Shown: positions 36,211 through 48,559 of the stretch, one piece after another
Layout of the letters: each line of letters starts with the position of its first letter
How positions within the stretch are numbered: the first letter of the stretch is position 1
Assembly (NCBI RefSeq): GCF_905475345.1
Contig: NC_066603.1
Location: 1,987,501 to 2,051,500, forward strand
DNA: 64,000 bases
Direction: 5' to 3'
From: Vespula vulgaris
Taxonomy: Eukaryota; Arthropoda; Insecta; Hymenoptera; Vespidae
Translations under genes and position numbers: made by a program
Notes under the pieces: model-generated
What the model was told of the DNA's origin: nothing
The model's input: the letters and a program-made list of their open reading frames with translations, nothing else
Databases searched by the model: none

Positions 36211-38291
36211 TTAATGGACCGATGAAATTACCATAAAATAAGAAGTAGCAGTTTGTAAAATCTTGAAATGAAAAAAATAATATCAATAATTATTACTAAA
36301 TAAATTTTATACATTGTAATTTATATTAATAATTATATTGTCCATACCGTTGCAAAAGTTTCTAAACAAAATATAAATATTTTTCCAGCAGTCAAATAAG
36401 ATGGTTCCAAACTTTTTCGTATTACCAATATCAACAATTTATGTATCGACAATGGTGCTTCATACCATAATCCATTATATCTATAAACAAATATCGGTTT
36501 GTATTGAAAATAGAATATTAATATCAAAATTAGTATTATACTTACGCTTTAATACGTATATCAGTGCTATAATCAATCATTCTTTGACCAGGATAACACA
36601 TACAGAAAAGGTGAAGCAATTGAGCAACTGCAAAATTGAAATACCTAAATGCTTCTGCTCTATTTTCCACAACTATCAACATCTATACATAGAGAATACA
36701 AAAATATTAGAAGTATTACCTAACAACAAAGAAAAAAAAAAGGAAGAAATTAACAATTACTTCGAACAAAGAGATACTCATGCATATCAAACTCAAGCCA
36801 GCTTGTAGAAGTAACGACACCGAGTAAAAAGACTCAATGAGTTCGGCAAACCTTCCCAAAAAAAAAAAAAATATGAAAAAGAAAAAGGAACAAACGTTAA
36901 TTAGATTTTTTACATAATTATATAATGTTCTTATATACAGGTAGGGCTAAAAATTCTTAAATGTTTACAAAAAAGTTTACATTAAAAAGAATTAGTTTAA
37001 TAGACTTCGAAAAAAGTAATCATTTTTCATAATCATCTAGGAACTTTTAATCTATCTTATATATATAATTAACATTTTATATATATACATGTGTATATGA
37101 TATACTAACTTTAATGCACTTTTATGATTTCTAATAGAATATCGAACATTTTCGAGACACTTATCTTTCGATATATTATTTATGGAATATTTGGAATCTA
37201 TTTGATCCTTTAAAAAGTTTTCCAAACGACATCTGTAATTGTTTCATTAAATTAGTCATGTCATTGAGACTCATAAAATGTTCGATCGAATTGAGTCTTT
37301 TCCTTACCCAACTGCTGCAAATATACCACAAATATGTGAATTAAACATCAAAAAGAGTGCATCTCCTGTAATTAACGCTGTTATAGAAATCGCTATACTT
37401 ATACTCATGTGAAAATAAACTGGGAAAAAATGTTTATCCTCGTCGATGAAATATTCGCCTTTAAATATTGGTTTTAAAGGACGGGATTCATTCAAAGGTA
37501 CGACGATATCCATGACAAGTGGAAAAATTGGTAGCAAAAGAAACATGGTCATACATACATATATGTACACTTGAAAGAAACAATATGTATTATTATTAAC
37601 AATATGCAATATATTAGAGAGAAATGACTTCATTGTTTGCAGCAAATTAAAATCTTACTTGTATAACATAAAGTAAATAATTTAGTCTCTTTTCCAAATT
37701 TATGCATAATTTCCAACTCTTCTTTCGTCCTACATAATTTCCAATTGTGTATTAAATGATCCAAAAGTTGTTTTATCTATGAAGAGAACCAATGATCTTC
37801 AAATTAAAATGTAGATTATTTTTTAATGATAATACATTTGTAATAGAAAAATTAATGCGTAATTCGCAGTCGAGAAAAAAAATTATTATTGAAGTAATAT
37901 ATTAAAATAATCAAAAAGGATTCTATACGTATATAAAAATGAACTTACTTTCTCTGTATTTAATCGAACGGTAAAGTATTTAACGATGCAAACCGATACT
38001 GCAGACAAAGGTGCCATAGATTCGATAAGAATATCGATGTTTCCGTAATAAGTAATAAACAATAATACCTATAGCTAATAGTATGTAATCGGAACTTAAT
38101 AAACACACAAAGAGAGATGTTATAGAAAGATACATTACTGTTATTACCTGTGTGGAGAAGAAACTAAATAATGAGAAGGACACAATAAAATTGCGTAAAC
38201 GACGTTCACTGGATTTCTGATAGGGCCATTGTCCTATAAATGATAATAATTTCTTAGTCAGCCTGTAGTAGGGGTGATCGAAAGTGTCCAT
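36211..38291 (-). CDS. Odorant receptor OR-J, nine coding exons, 392 aa
   Basis: Exons: 38148-38291, 37949-38068, 37659-37776, 37308-37569, 37110-37232, 36761-36851, 36546-36682, 36348-36480, 36211-36261. It starts MDTFDHPYYRLTKKLLSFIG. Exon 4 has NESRPLKPIFKGEYFIDEDK and the tail is TATSYFMVISSVH. The codon across exons 5 and 6 is Lys (AA|G), as in OR-K, where A-I have Glu. It forms a close pair with OR-K and shares an unbroken identical tract over exon 7, intron 6 and exon 6. Frame intact. Confidence 0.93.
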
Positions 38292-38363
38292 TTCAAAAGC
38301 ACGAAGTATTCTAAAATAATCGAAGGAAGAAGGAAAAAGATCTTTCCTCTATGTGAAGGTCGT

Positions 38364-38376
38364 CATAAAATAATCA
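38364..38376 (-). promoter_or_regulatory. Promoter-like box of OR-J
   Basis: Reverse-strand TGATTATTTTATG, about 75-85 bases above the start codon. Confidence 0.55.
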
Positions 38377-39013
38377 AAGAGGTTTCTGCATCCAAAAATA
38401 TGATTCTATAGTACTAAAGACAAGAGAACATATATCAATCATTCCTCTATTGTGTTTGGTATGCAAATAAGATATGTTTTTGAAGAACGAAACTTCGATG
38501 GAATGGTATATAATTTCCTTAGATAGAATGTTAGATACAATGCTATATAATTTTCTTGGTATCAAGCGTCGAATGTATAGGAACAAGTGGTTGTCATGGA
38601 ATTTTTTATTCAATTCGATTCGATACTGATTCTTGTCCAGTGTACATATGTATCTATTGGTTACTAGTCTCTTAGAACTGTCATTTTATTGTGCTTTCTA
38701 TTTCGTGTTCTTTTTCTTCGTAAGAAAAATATCTTACTCCGAGGTAAATTCTTTTTTTTCGTTTCTGTATAAAATCTCGTATTGCAATTGTAAAATTGTG
38801 AATATTCTAATCTTGTTAATTTTTTTTTTCTTTTTTTACATACAATTTAATACTCACAGATGATAATGAATAAAATATCTATGAGACTTAAAAAAATAGT
38901 TATCACGTATAATTTAGTACGAGAATGTAATAAATGAAATAATTATTATTCGTGAATACAAAGGTAATATATTTTAGAACTATAAATTATTAATATTGTT
39001 ATTATATTGATAA
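38377..39013 (-). other. OR-J/OR-K spacer
   Basis: The stretch 38395-38750 is a diverged copy of 35640-35900 and 41165-41470. No gene. Confidence 0.6.
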
Positions 39014-41059
39014 CTATTGAACCGATGAAATTACCATAAAATATGAAGTAGCAGTTTGCAAAATCTTAAAATAAAAAAAGTAATATTAATAATTATTAAA
39101 TATATTTTACTTATTGTAATTTATATTTACGATTATATAGTTTCTACCATAGCAAATGTTTCTAAACAGAATATAAATATTTTTCCAGCAGTCAAGTAAG
39201 ATGGTTTCAAACTTTTTCGTATTATCAGTATCAGTAATTTATGTATTGACAATGGTGCTTCATACCAGAGTCCGCTATATCTATAAACGAATATACAATT
39301 TGTATTGCAAATAGAATATTTCTATAAAAATTAATATTATACATACGCTTTAATATGTATATCGGTGCTATAATCTATCATTCTTTGACCAGGATAACAC
39401 ATGCAGAAAAGATGAACCAATTGAGCAACTGCAAAATTGAAATATCTGAACGATTCTGCTCTATTTTCCACAACTATCAACATCTATACATAGAGAATAC
39501 AAAAATATTAGAAGTATTACCTAACAACAAAGAAAAAAAAAAGGAAGAAATTAACAATTACTTCGAACAAAGAGATACTCATGCATATCAAACTCAAGCC
39601 AGCTTGCAGAAGTAATGACAACGAGTAAAAGGACTCGATGAGTTCGGCAAATCTTCCCAAAAAAAAAAGGAGAACCATATTAATCATATGTAATTATACA
39701 ACATTGTTATATACAAGGTAGGCTAAACTTTAATTTTTTTCCGCAAATTTAATTACAAGAATACTTGGAAAAAAGAGTACTCGATTTTCAAAATTACCCA
39801 GAGACTTTCAATCTACTATATTGTATATATAATTAATATAATATATAATTAATGTATATATGATATACTAACTTTAATGCACTTTTATGATTTCTGATAG
39901 AATATAAAATATTTTCGAGACACTTATGTTCCGATAAATTATCTAAGGAGGATTTGGAATCGATTTGATCCTTTAAAAAGTTTTCCAAACGATATCTGTA
40001 ATTCTCTAATTGAATGAGTTATGTCACTGAGAATCATAAAATATTCGAACGATCGAAATGAGTCTCTTCTTACCCAACTGCTGCGAATATACCACAAATA
40101 TGGGAATTAAACATCAAAAAAAGTGTATCTCCTGTAATTAATGCTGTTATAGAAATCACTATACATATACTCATGTGAAAATAAATTGGGAAAAAGTGTT
40201 CGTCCTCGTCGATGAAATATTCGCCTTTAAATATTGGTTTTAAAGGACGAGACTCGTTCAAAGGTACGACAGAATCCATGATACGTGGAAAAAATGGTAG
40301 TATGAGAAACATCGTCATGCATGTATATATATATACTTTAAAAAAACAATATATATTATTATTAACAATATGCAATATATTAAAAAAAAGTGACTCCATT
40401 GTTTGCGGTAAATCGAAACCTTACTTGTATACCAAAAAGTAAATAATTTAGTCTCTTTTCCAAATTCATGCATAATTTCCAATTCTTCTTTCGTCCTACA
40501 TAATTTCCAATTGTGTATTAAATGATTCAAAAGTTGTTTTATCTATGAAGAGAACCAATGATCTTCAAATTAAAATGTAGATTATTTTTTAATGATAATA
40601 CATTTGTAATAAAAAAATGAACGTGTAAGGCACAGTCGAGAAAAAAAAATTAATATTGAAGTAATATAGTGAAATAATCAAAGAAAATTTCATATAAAAA
40701 AAAGAAAAAAAAAACTTACTTTATCTCTGTTAAATTGGAGAGTATAGTATTTAATGATGCCAACCATTACTGCAGATACAGGTGCCATAGATTCGATAAT
40801 AATTTCGATATCTCCGTTACAAGTAAAAAACAAGAATATCTATAGCTAATAGTATGTAATCGGAATTTAATGAATACATACAGAGACACTATATCAAGAG
40901 ATTTAGTGTTATTACCTGTGTAAAAAGAAAACTGAATAATGAGAAGGACACAATGAAAATGCGAAAACGACGTTCACTGGATTCCTGATATGGCCATTGT
41001 CCTACAAGTAATAATAGTCTTTTGTTGAGCTTGTAGTAAGGGTGATCGAAAGAGTCCAT
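39014..41059 (-). CDS. Odorant receptor OR-K, nine coding exons, 392 aa
   Basis: First gene of the array in transcription order. Exons: 40916-41059, 40720-40839, 40425-40542, 40074-40335, 39873-39995, 39562-39652, 39347-39483, 39148-39280, 39014-39064. It starts MDSFDHPYYKLNKRLLLLVG; exon 3 has NWKLCRTKEELEIMHEFGKE, nearly the same as OR-J. Exon 4 has NESRPLKPIFKGEYFIDEDE. The tail is TATSYFMVISSVQ with a TAG stop. No disabling change. Confidence 0.93.
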
Positions 41060-41141
41060 AGTGTTTCAAAAGCACAAAGCATTCTGAAATAATCGAACCA
41101 GGAAGAAGGGAAAAGTTTTTTCTCTTATTGAGAAAGTCAAC

Positions 41142-41154
41142 ATAAAATAATCAA
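41142..41154 (-). promoter_or_regulatory. Promoter-like box of OR-K
   Basis: Reverse-strand TGATTATTTTATG, about 85-95 bases above the start codon. Confidence 0.55.
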
Positions 41155-43356
41155 AGAGCTACGTTTATCCGAAAATATGATTATATAGAATTAAAGAGAA
41201 GGGAGTAAGTATCAATCATTCATCAAATGTTCTTGTCACATAGGTAAGATATATTTTTAAAGAACAAAAGTTACTAGAGATCGAGAGTATGTAATTTTCT
41301 TGGTGTCAAACATATAGAATTTATAAGAACGAGTATGTATCGTCGATTCATTATTTAACTGACTCGATACTCAAGACCTACAGTATTATATACCTACGGT
41401 TACTCTTATCTTTGAGAACTATAATTTTATTATAGTAACTATTTTACGTTACTTTTCCATTAGATACGGATCATACGGGAAAAAGAAATCGAAAGTTTTA
41501 TTCAATGATTTTATTCGATTTTTTATTATCCTGAAATTTCTAAATCGTATTTGTGTGATAGAAATAATTTATATATATTGTGATAATAAATAATTGTTTA
41601 TATCGTAAGGATTATTATTTATAGAATAACTTATTAATTACTTTTTTATTACAATTGCAATTCATTAATGATGGGATTATATGTCTTCCATTCTTATTTT
41701 TTGTTACATACACGTTTGTATATTAATGAATTTAACATAAAAATACATTAAAAATATACATTAAAAAGTCTATCATAAAAAATATTTTATTCAAACTTTT
41801 TGTGTCTTGTACATTTATCGTCTTAATATAATCCTATTTTTTTTTTATATTCTATTAGAGGATATGTCAAGATCTTAAATAATTACAAGTTGTTGGAAAA
41901 CATTCATTATATATTGTATATCTAATTGTTGGATATTTATATTACATATTTAATAACTGTATTTTATAGTTATAAGGAGATTATGCATATATTCATTATT
42001 AATTTACTAATTAGAGCATTATGAATTATTTATAATTATAATTATCTATCTAAATTATACTAAACTTTTCGTATTTTCTCTTTAGAAGAATTTTCAAATC
42101 TATAGACCTTTCGCGCCATTTCTAAACTTTTTTTTCAACATTCAAAATAATGATTCAATATTTTATTGAAGCATAAAATCATATTATCATTCTGTTTGAT
42201 CGCGTAATTTATCCAATCGATGACAGTACACATCCAAATTAAAACAAAATCTAAATTACAAAATATATTTTGCAATTAACAAATTACAAAATCAAATCAA
42301 ACCGTACCACGACAGCATAACCTTTCTTCGATAAAAATCTGTTTTTAAATGCTTTCATAAAATTCATCTTACCTTATAAACTTCTTCTTTCGACGTTGTT
42401 GTAAACGATCCATTTTTTATTGCCTGTTAGCATACCTTTCAAAAAGGAATCATTTTCTTCATCAACTTCGATTGGTCTTCTTAAGCATGATATATCCACA
42501 AAATTAAAATCACCGTTCCGAAATTTATCAAATCAACTAACGTAATTTGAAAGCACTTGTATTATACATATCACACAAATTTTTTTGAACCTGCACAGTT
42601 TTTTTTCCTTTTCGGAAATTTAATTTAACGTTGGTACCAAACAAACAAAATCGCGCACTTTCTTTTTCTAAGAGAAGCTTGAACTTATCAGCTATCAAAT
42701 TACGTAATGAATTTTTCCGATTTAGAATGAAATTAGTTACGTTTCAAAATATATATATAGTATGTACTGAAGTATGTTTATTACAAAAAAAAAACGCGAT
42801 TACTTTTTGGCCAACTCAATATTACTGATTTATTGTTTACTGATTTATATATTATTTTAGACGAATGCAGAAGAAGATAATACAAGTAACATTAATCAAA
42901 TGTAAAAAAACGTTTATATGTTTTGAAGGAATTTTTCTATTGCTAAAGAAATTATTTATATAGTAAGTATAAATATTTATTAAGAAATAACTATTTGTTA
43001 TTTAATTTGTGTAATATAATAATATCGGCTTATAGATTTATATTTATTCACAAAAAAATGCTGTAATATATATGTGTAGATATTTGATAAATGAGAAGAA
43101 GGGTTAAGGTTCCATGATGTGCAAGTTAGTTCTCTTTTTTTCCGCATATGTCGCGCCGAATGTTAGCGCCATATATGTTGCGCACAGTCAATGGAGAAGT
43201 GATGGATAAACATTATTTATTGTACTTAGATGTCTAATACGTGTTTTCTAATCTAAATATTTTATTTAAGTGGTATGTATATATATTTAAATACATTTCT
43301 TATATTGTTCATAAACTATAAATTAAATATGTAAATAAAATTATTTGTAGGTCAAT
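41155..43356. other. Intergenic region between the OR array and CWF19L2
   Basis: 2.2 kb of A+T-rich sequence. The left 300 bases belong to the H-K upstream block. A mariner fragment lies at 42180-42545. A more G+C-rich patch at about 43130-43210 (tcgcgccgaatg, gttgcgcacag) is the likely CWF19L2 promoter. Confidence 0.6.
42180..42545 (-). mobile_element. Decayed mariner-type transposase fragment
   Basis: The reverse strand encodes pieces typical of mariner transposases in the right order: FLKGMLTGNKKWIVYNNVER (family form FLKR.(I/V)TGDEKW..Y.N), then RRKVMLSWYG (family KKVMLS.WWD) and YCHRLDKLRDQTE (family YC.QLD.L...I). The pieces are in different frames with stops between them, and the first catalytic Asp is Asn here (GNKKW for GDEKW), so it is inactive. 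Terminal repeats were not identified. Confidence 0.75.
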
Positions 43357-46235
43357 ATGGTATCTGATGAATCATCTCCTTATAAAAAGTCACATAAAAG
43401 TTTAGAAAATAAAAAAAGGAAACATAATAAAAAAGAAAAAAAAAAGAGTAAGAAGAAGAAGAAGAAACGTAGTACCTCTACTTCAAGCGATGTAGATATT
43501 AATTCAAAACATTCCTATTTTTATCATCTTGATACTGTTTGAAATTTGTATAACTTTTGTATGTATATATATATATGTATATAATATTATATTTTAGAGT
43601 AGTACTAACAGTGATAATGTAGTTTGGGTTGAGAAAGCTATTGAAACTATACAATCTACACAAAATACTACTTCTGATAATATTGAGAAAGAACCTGTTA
43701 AAAGAGATGAATGGATGACCCTCGGCAATTTATTTCCATGTATATCTAGATCTGATATACAAAGTAATAAGCATGAATTACAGAAAAAAGATAATAACAA
43801 TTCTTCGATTCTTGATAAGCCAGGACAAAGTAGTAAAGAATTAAATCCATATTGGAAAGATGGTGGTACTGGTTTACCTGAAAATGAACCTAAAAAATCA
43901 CTCAATAAAAAAGTAATGGATCCTGTTTGGTTAAAAAGATCATTGCAACGTGCAAAAGAACAAGCTTTAGAAGAAGGAAAGTCTTTAGAAGAAATAGCTG
44001 CTGAAAGATGGGGTGTAAGTTTATTGAAAACTTTATATGAAAACCTATCTTACATCTTTAACTAACATTTAATATTTATTTGCTTGTATAGTCTCTAGAA
44101 ACTATAAATGCGATGATAGCAGAAGCTGAACAATCATGCTCTAAATATAATCAAAAGAATTTGCAACAAAGTCATATGCCTTATGAAAGAAATTATCATA
44201 ATAAATACTCTAATAGGTACAGAGAATCAGAACAAGATCATTCTTGTTATAAATCAAGAAATCGGGATCGTGAACAAAACTATGAATCTCATAGATCTGA
44301 TAAACCATCACGTAAACCAAATTATAAAAGACCTACAGATGATCATGTAGATCATCATTATACGTCAACTTTAAATAAATCAAATTCGCATCGTGTAAGA
44401 AATTGGCAAAAAGATAGTGGTAAAAATAAAAATCAATTAGAATCAAATGTAGAAACAGTTAGTGAAGAAATTTCTGAAAAGGACAACGAAGTTTTTGATG
44501 CAAGTACTCAATCAAATGACATTTTAACCAAAGAAGAAATGAATAAATTGGGAGCAAAAATTATAAAAGCTGAATTAATGGGTGATAATGTATAAAAAAT
44601 TATTACATTCATCTTATAGATAATATAGAATATAGATTTTAACAAAGTATTTATTTTTTAGGAATTAGCAGACCGTTTAAAGGAACAATTAGAAAAAGCA
44701 AGAGAACATTCTAAGCAAGACAAATCTAAAACAGAAAATGTCATTCTTTCAAGAACTGATTCAAAAGGTACAAATAATGTTAAACATATATTAGATCATA
44801 ATATATTTCTTATGTTTTATTCTAATCCCAAATTTTATTTGATAGGTGTTACAAGACCTATACAACCAAGATGTCAACCAGAATCTTCAACTAAATCTAA
44901 AAAGAATAAGAATGTAGAGACACATGTTTCTGGTGAACGAATTCGTTACTATGGTGATGACGATAAATATTCTTTGCAGCAACTTGTAAGACTTATAAAA
45001 TTATTAAATTAATTTATATATAAATACTAGACATATAAATATTAAAATTACATATATTAGTTCCAGCGTGAGAAGGGACGTTCCGCGGATGATGATAATG
45101 CCACATTTGTTAAAATTGCGTCGAAGGTACATAATTCTAGATAATAATTTTAGATATAAAATAAATGGAATTATATATTTACACAATTTCCATTTTTAGA
45201 ATATGGATATGAATGATATATTTGAAGAACAAATTGCACGAGTAGATACAGACAGTAGACAAGATGATCGAGATAAAGCAAAGGCGATTAACGAACATAA
45301 AAGAATATCAAAAAGTTTGGAAGGGTGTTCGTGGTGTATAGAATCCAAAAATATGATAAAGCACATGATCATTACTATGGATTCACATATTTGTCTTAGC
45401 CTTCCAACCAGAGTATCATTAGTAACTGGACATTGTGTATTAACACCTTTACAACATATATCTTGCCAATTACAATTAGATGAAGATATATGGGAAAAAA
45501 TGAAGGTATATTTAAATGACTTTTAATCGGTTTTTTATATCATCAAAGACTCTTTCCTTAATAGATTTTTTTTTTTTTTAGATTTTCAAACAAACTTTAA
45601 TCAACATGTTTATGGATTCTAAACGAACTCCAATATTTTTTGAAATATATAAGAATCGTCATAAATTCCCACACATGAAATTGGAATGTGTTCCATTACC
45701 CGATGAAAGTGCAGATTTAGCACCTATATATTTCAAAGTAAGAAATTGTACTTTTCTGATAAAGCAAAAAGATTTGTAACAATACTTTTATTAATTAATA
45801 TTATTTATAGAAAGCTCTATTAGAATGCGAAACTGAATGGGCTATCAACAAAAAAATTGTTGATTTACGAAATAAGGATTTACGTAGAGCGATACCGAAT
45901 GGATTACCATATTTTATGGTGCAATTTGGAAATAATGATGGATATGCGCATGTAATCGAAGATGAACGCATGTTCCCTACCAATTTTGCAGAGGTAAATC
46001 AATACTCTTTTTATGATTCATCAGAAAAATATATTGCATATTAATTTTTTTCACTTTATATAATTTGTTTGTTTTTTTTTTTCTTTTTTTTTTTCTTTTT
46101 TTATTCTAGGAAATAATTGGTGGAATATTAGATTTAGATCATAATTTATGGAGAAAACCAAAAAGGGAAACCTTTGAACAACAAAGAGAAAAAGTTTTAG
46201 ATTTTAAGAAAATATGGGACAAATATAAACATTAA
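43357..46235 (+). CDS. CWF19L2: CWF19-like protein 2, ten coding exons, 708 aa
   Basis: Spliceosome-associated CwfJ-family protein; fungal homologues act in intron lariat turnover with debranching enzyme. Exons: 43357-43491, 43598-44014, 44092-44589, 44662-44767, 44846-44985, 45067-45126, 45200-45505, 45582-45737, 45811-45993, 46110-46235, all in frame. The N-terminus is a Lys/Ser-rich nuclear-type tail. The middle has the conserved MDPVWLKRSLQRAKEQA and RWGSLE segments and a charged, Arg/Ser/Tyr-rich stretch. The last half is the paired CwfJ C-terminal domains: CSWCIESKNMIKHMII (Cys pair), HCVLTPLQHI, then GYAHVIEDERMFPTNFAEEI and GGILDLDHNLWRKP. It ends 64 bases before the convergent NDUFAF7 stop. 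Confidence 0.93.
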
Positions 46236-46299
46236 TAAATTGTACATAAATTTTATAAGAATGTAATTATGTTAAAAAATAAGTGAAAAGTATCTTTTG

Positions 46300-47963
46300 T
46301 TAATTCTGATCATTATTTCCTTGTTTAAATCCATTGACAAACCATGTGTCCATGTATTTACTTAAAATATATGGAAATAATGCTAACACTTTAAAACGTT
46401 CTCCCATCTTATCAGTATCCATTATCATATGATATCCTGACAGAATATGTTCCTTCTCAATATCAGTTGAATTTTTTAAAATTATTTCTAATCTTACATC
46501 GATTCCAAGATTTTTCAAAAATATTTTTTGACTTATTGGACCAAAAGATATTATTCTGTTATCTTTTTGTGCTATTTTTTGTATTAATGAAAAATCAACA
46601 TCTGCAGTTAAGTCAGCTGAACCTGGATTTAATAAGGGATCATACAGTTGGTGCTTTCGAAAAGCACGAAAGGTATCTGTTTTATCACCAATGTGACCAT
46701 AATCAATGATTAAAGCAAAACCTCCACATTCCACTAAAAATGATGATATATAATCTGTTATAACTAAACTTTGAGGACTTATTTCAACATGATCTCTTGA
46801 TTCATTTTCCTGAAAAATAATCAGTTGTATATAATATAAATAAATATATGTATATAGTATCAAATAAATAAATGGGTAAAATATATAAATTAAAATGTAC
46901 AGATATATAAACTTGAGCTGCAGGAGATGACCCTTTAGATAATACATAACGAAATTTCTCTTCCTCTATTCCTGGAATCACATCCACTAAGACTTCACTC
47001 CATCCTTGATCTGTTTTCTAAAATTTTATTGCAACAACCATATGCATGATATAGTTACAACAAAAAGTGATACACTTTCTTTCTATTTCAAGTACCTGAA
47101 ACTTATGTATTGGTAGTGCATCAAAAAATTCATGTGCAAGAAACACACTGAACTTTTTAGGAATATCAGTAACTGAATAATACCAATATACTTCTACACC
47201 ATCTTCTGTAATACCTTTTTTATAATGACCTATTGAATTTTTTTGTGTTTGTGTTTTACAGTCAGCAGGATTATTTTCTTCTATATATGTACATAGATTC
47301 TGTGCTTGAATTGTAGATAAAGCAGGACTGATTTCTACCAAATGAACAGATATTTTGTTAATAAATGTTAACTTTTTAAATACCTAAAAAATAATATTTA
47401 ATAAGACTAATAGTACAGATTATTTTTTTTATATAATTACATATAGTTTGAAATATGTACTCGTAAAATATCTTGTATCATTGTTCCCTTTCCTGGACCT
47501 AACTCAATAAGCTGAAAAGGATCTTTAGAGATCTTAATCCATTCATTAATAATCCAAACAGCTAATATCTAAAAATCATATAATCTTTAAATAATGAATA
47601 TCACATAAAAAAAAAAGAAATAACTTAATAAAAACTACATACTTCTCCAAAAAGTTGAGATATTTCTGGTGAAGTAATGAAATCTCCTTTAAGACCAAAA
47701 ACATCTTTGTTCATGTAATAACCAACATATGGATGAGTTAAAATTTCTTTCATATATTCTGCGACAGATAATGGTCCACAAGTCATAATTTTAGAATACA
47801 ACTGACGATACAAAGTTGATTTCTTAATCTTAACATCAGAACTTTCAGATGAGTAACAATGGTTTGGTAAATTTATCATAGATCTAAGATTTTGTCTCAT
47901 TAATATATTAGTTAATTCATGATTTATAAGTGTTCTGTTTAATATACGTAGAATTTTTGTCAT
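46300..47963 (-). CDS. NDUFAF7: Protein arginine methyltransferase NDUFAF7, mitochondrial, five coding exons, 443 aa
   Basis: MidA-family SAM-dependent methyltransferase that dimethylates an arginine of complex I subunit NDUFS2 during early assembly in the mitochondrial matrix (known for the family). Exons: 47643-47963, 47461-47568, 47096-47383, 46913-47017, 46300-46809. Seen: an N-terminus rich in Arg/Asn and poor in acidic residues, consistent with import; FGLKGDFITSPEISQLFGE; the SAM-binding loop ELGPGKGTM; HLVEISPALS; the family motif AHEFFDALPIHKFQ; and the later IIDYGHIG. The length matches the usual 440 residues. The ATG at 47963 is used because no ATG occurs upstream in frame before the stop. 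It is head-to-head with Dcr-1. Confidence 0.93.
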
Positions 47964-48559
47964 CTTTGTGCTGTTGTATTGTTGTTGTTGTGTCAATAAT
48001 AAAAAAAAATTAATGATTATAAGGAATTACAACGGTTCTTCACAGTTAATCACAGCCAATACTATCACGTTAAAAACATTAAATTCTCTAGGGACGATAT
48101 AGATAGTATTTTATTTTTATATAATTTTTATTTATATCAACCAAACATAAATCTTTCTATTCAGTTTTGTTTATGAATAAAACTCTTTCATCATCGTAGA
48201 TGCAAATAAAACGAACAATCTTTATTTAATTAAAATAACGAAGTAAAATAAGACAATTGTAAATTTGAATTGTTGTTATTATTTATCTGTTTAAATTTGC
48301 CGCTCTTAATGGCGTATTTAAAGAAAGAATCCCAGAACGATTTTATTAATGTTCAACGACTTCATTGTTATCGACATTGCAAGGACCTGTATATGCTCCT
48401 TCTATGCTGTTTTTATTACATCCTTGATCCTAGCCTAATCTTAAATTTTAAATCGAAGATAAGGAACAAACATAAAAGATTTATTAAAATAAAACACTAC
48501 AAAGAAGAAAACACTTGCTATTGTGTATTGAATATTAAAGAAAATAGGCTTTAGATTCC
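47964..48559. promoter_or_regulatory. Shared NDUFAF7/Dcr-1 promoter interval
   Basis: About 600 bases between two divergent start codons. No clear TATA element for either gene. A forward open frame from an ATG at 48309 runs to a stop ending at 48554, five bases before the Dcr-1 ATG. A splice acceptor-like GGCTTTAG sits directly before the Dcr-1 start, so part may be a 5' intron. Confidence 0.5.

Noticed and set aside
36401..36808. Forward-strand 135-codon frame across OR-J (and the similar one at 39355-39615)
   Set aside because: Antisense of OR-J and OR-K exons 6-8; the two copies resemble each other only because the genes are duplicates.
43594..43905. Reverse-strand 103-codon frame inside CWF19L2 exon 2
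   Set aside because: Shadow of a real exon; the forward frame has family motifs and consistent splice sites.
47961..47996. NDUFAF7 start extended upstream (Gln-rich leader)
   Set aside because: The upstream codon is TTG, not ATG; the first in-frame ATG is at 47963.
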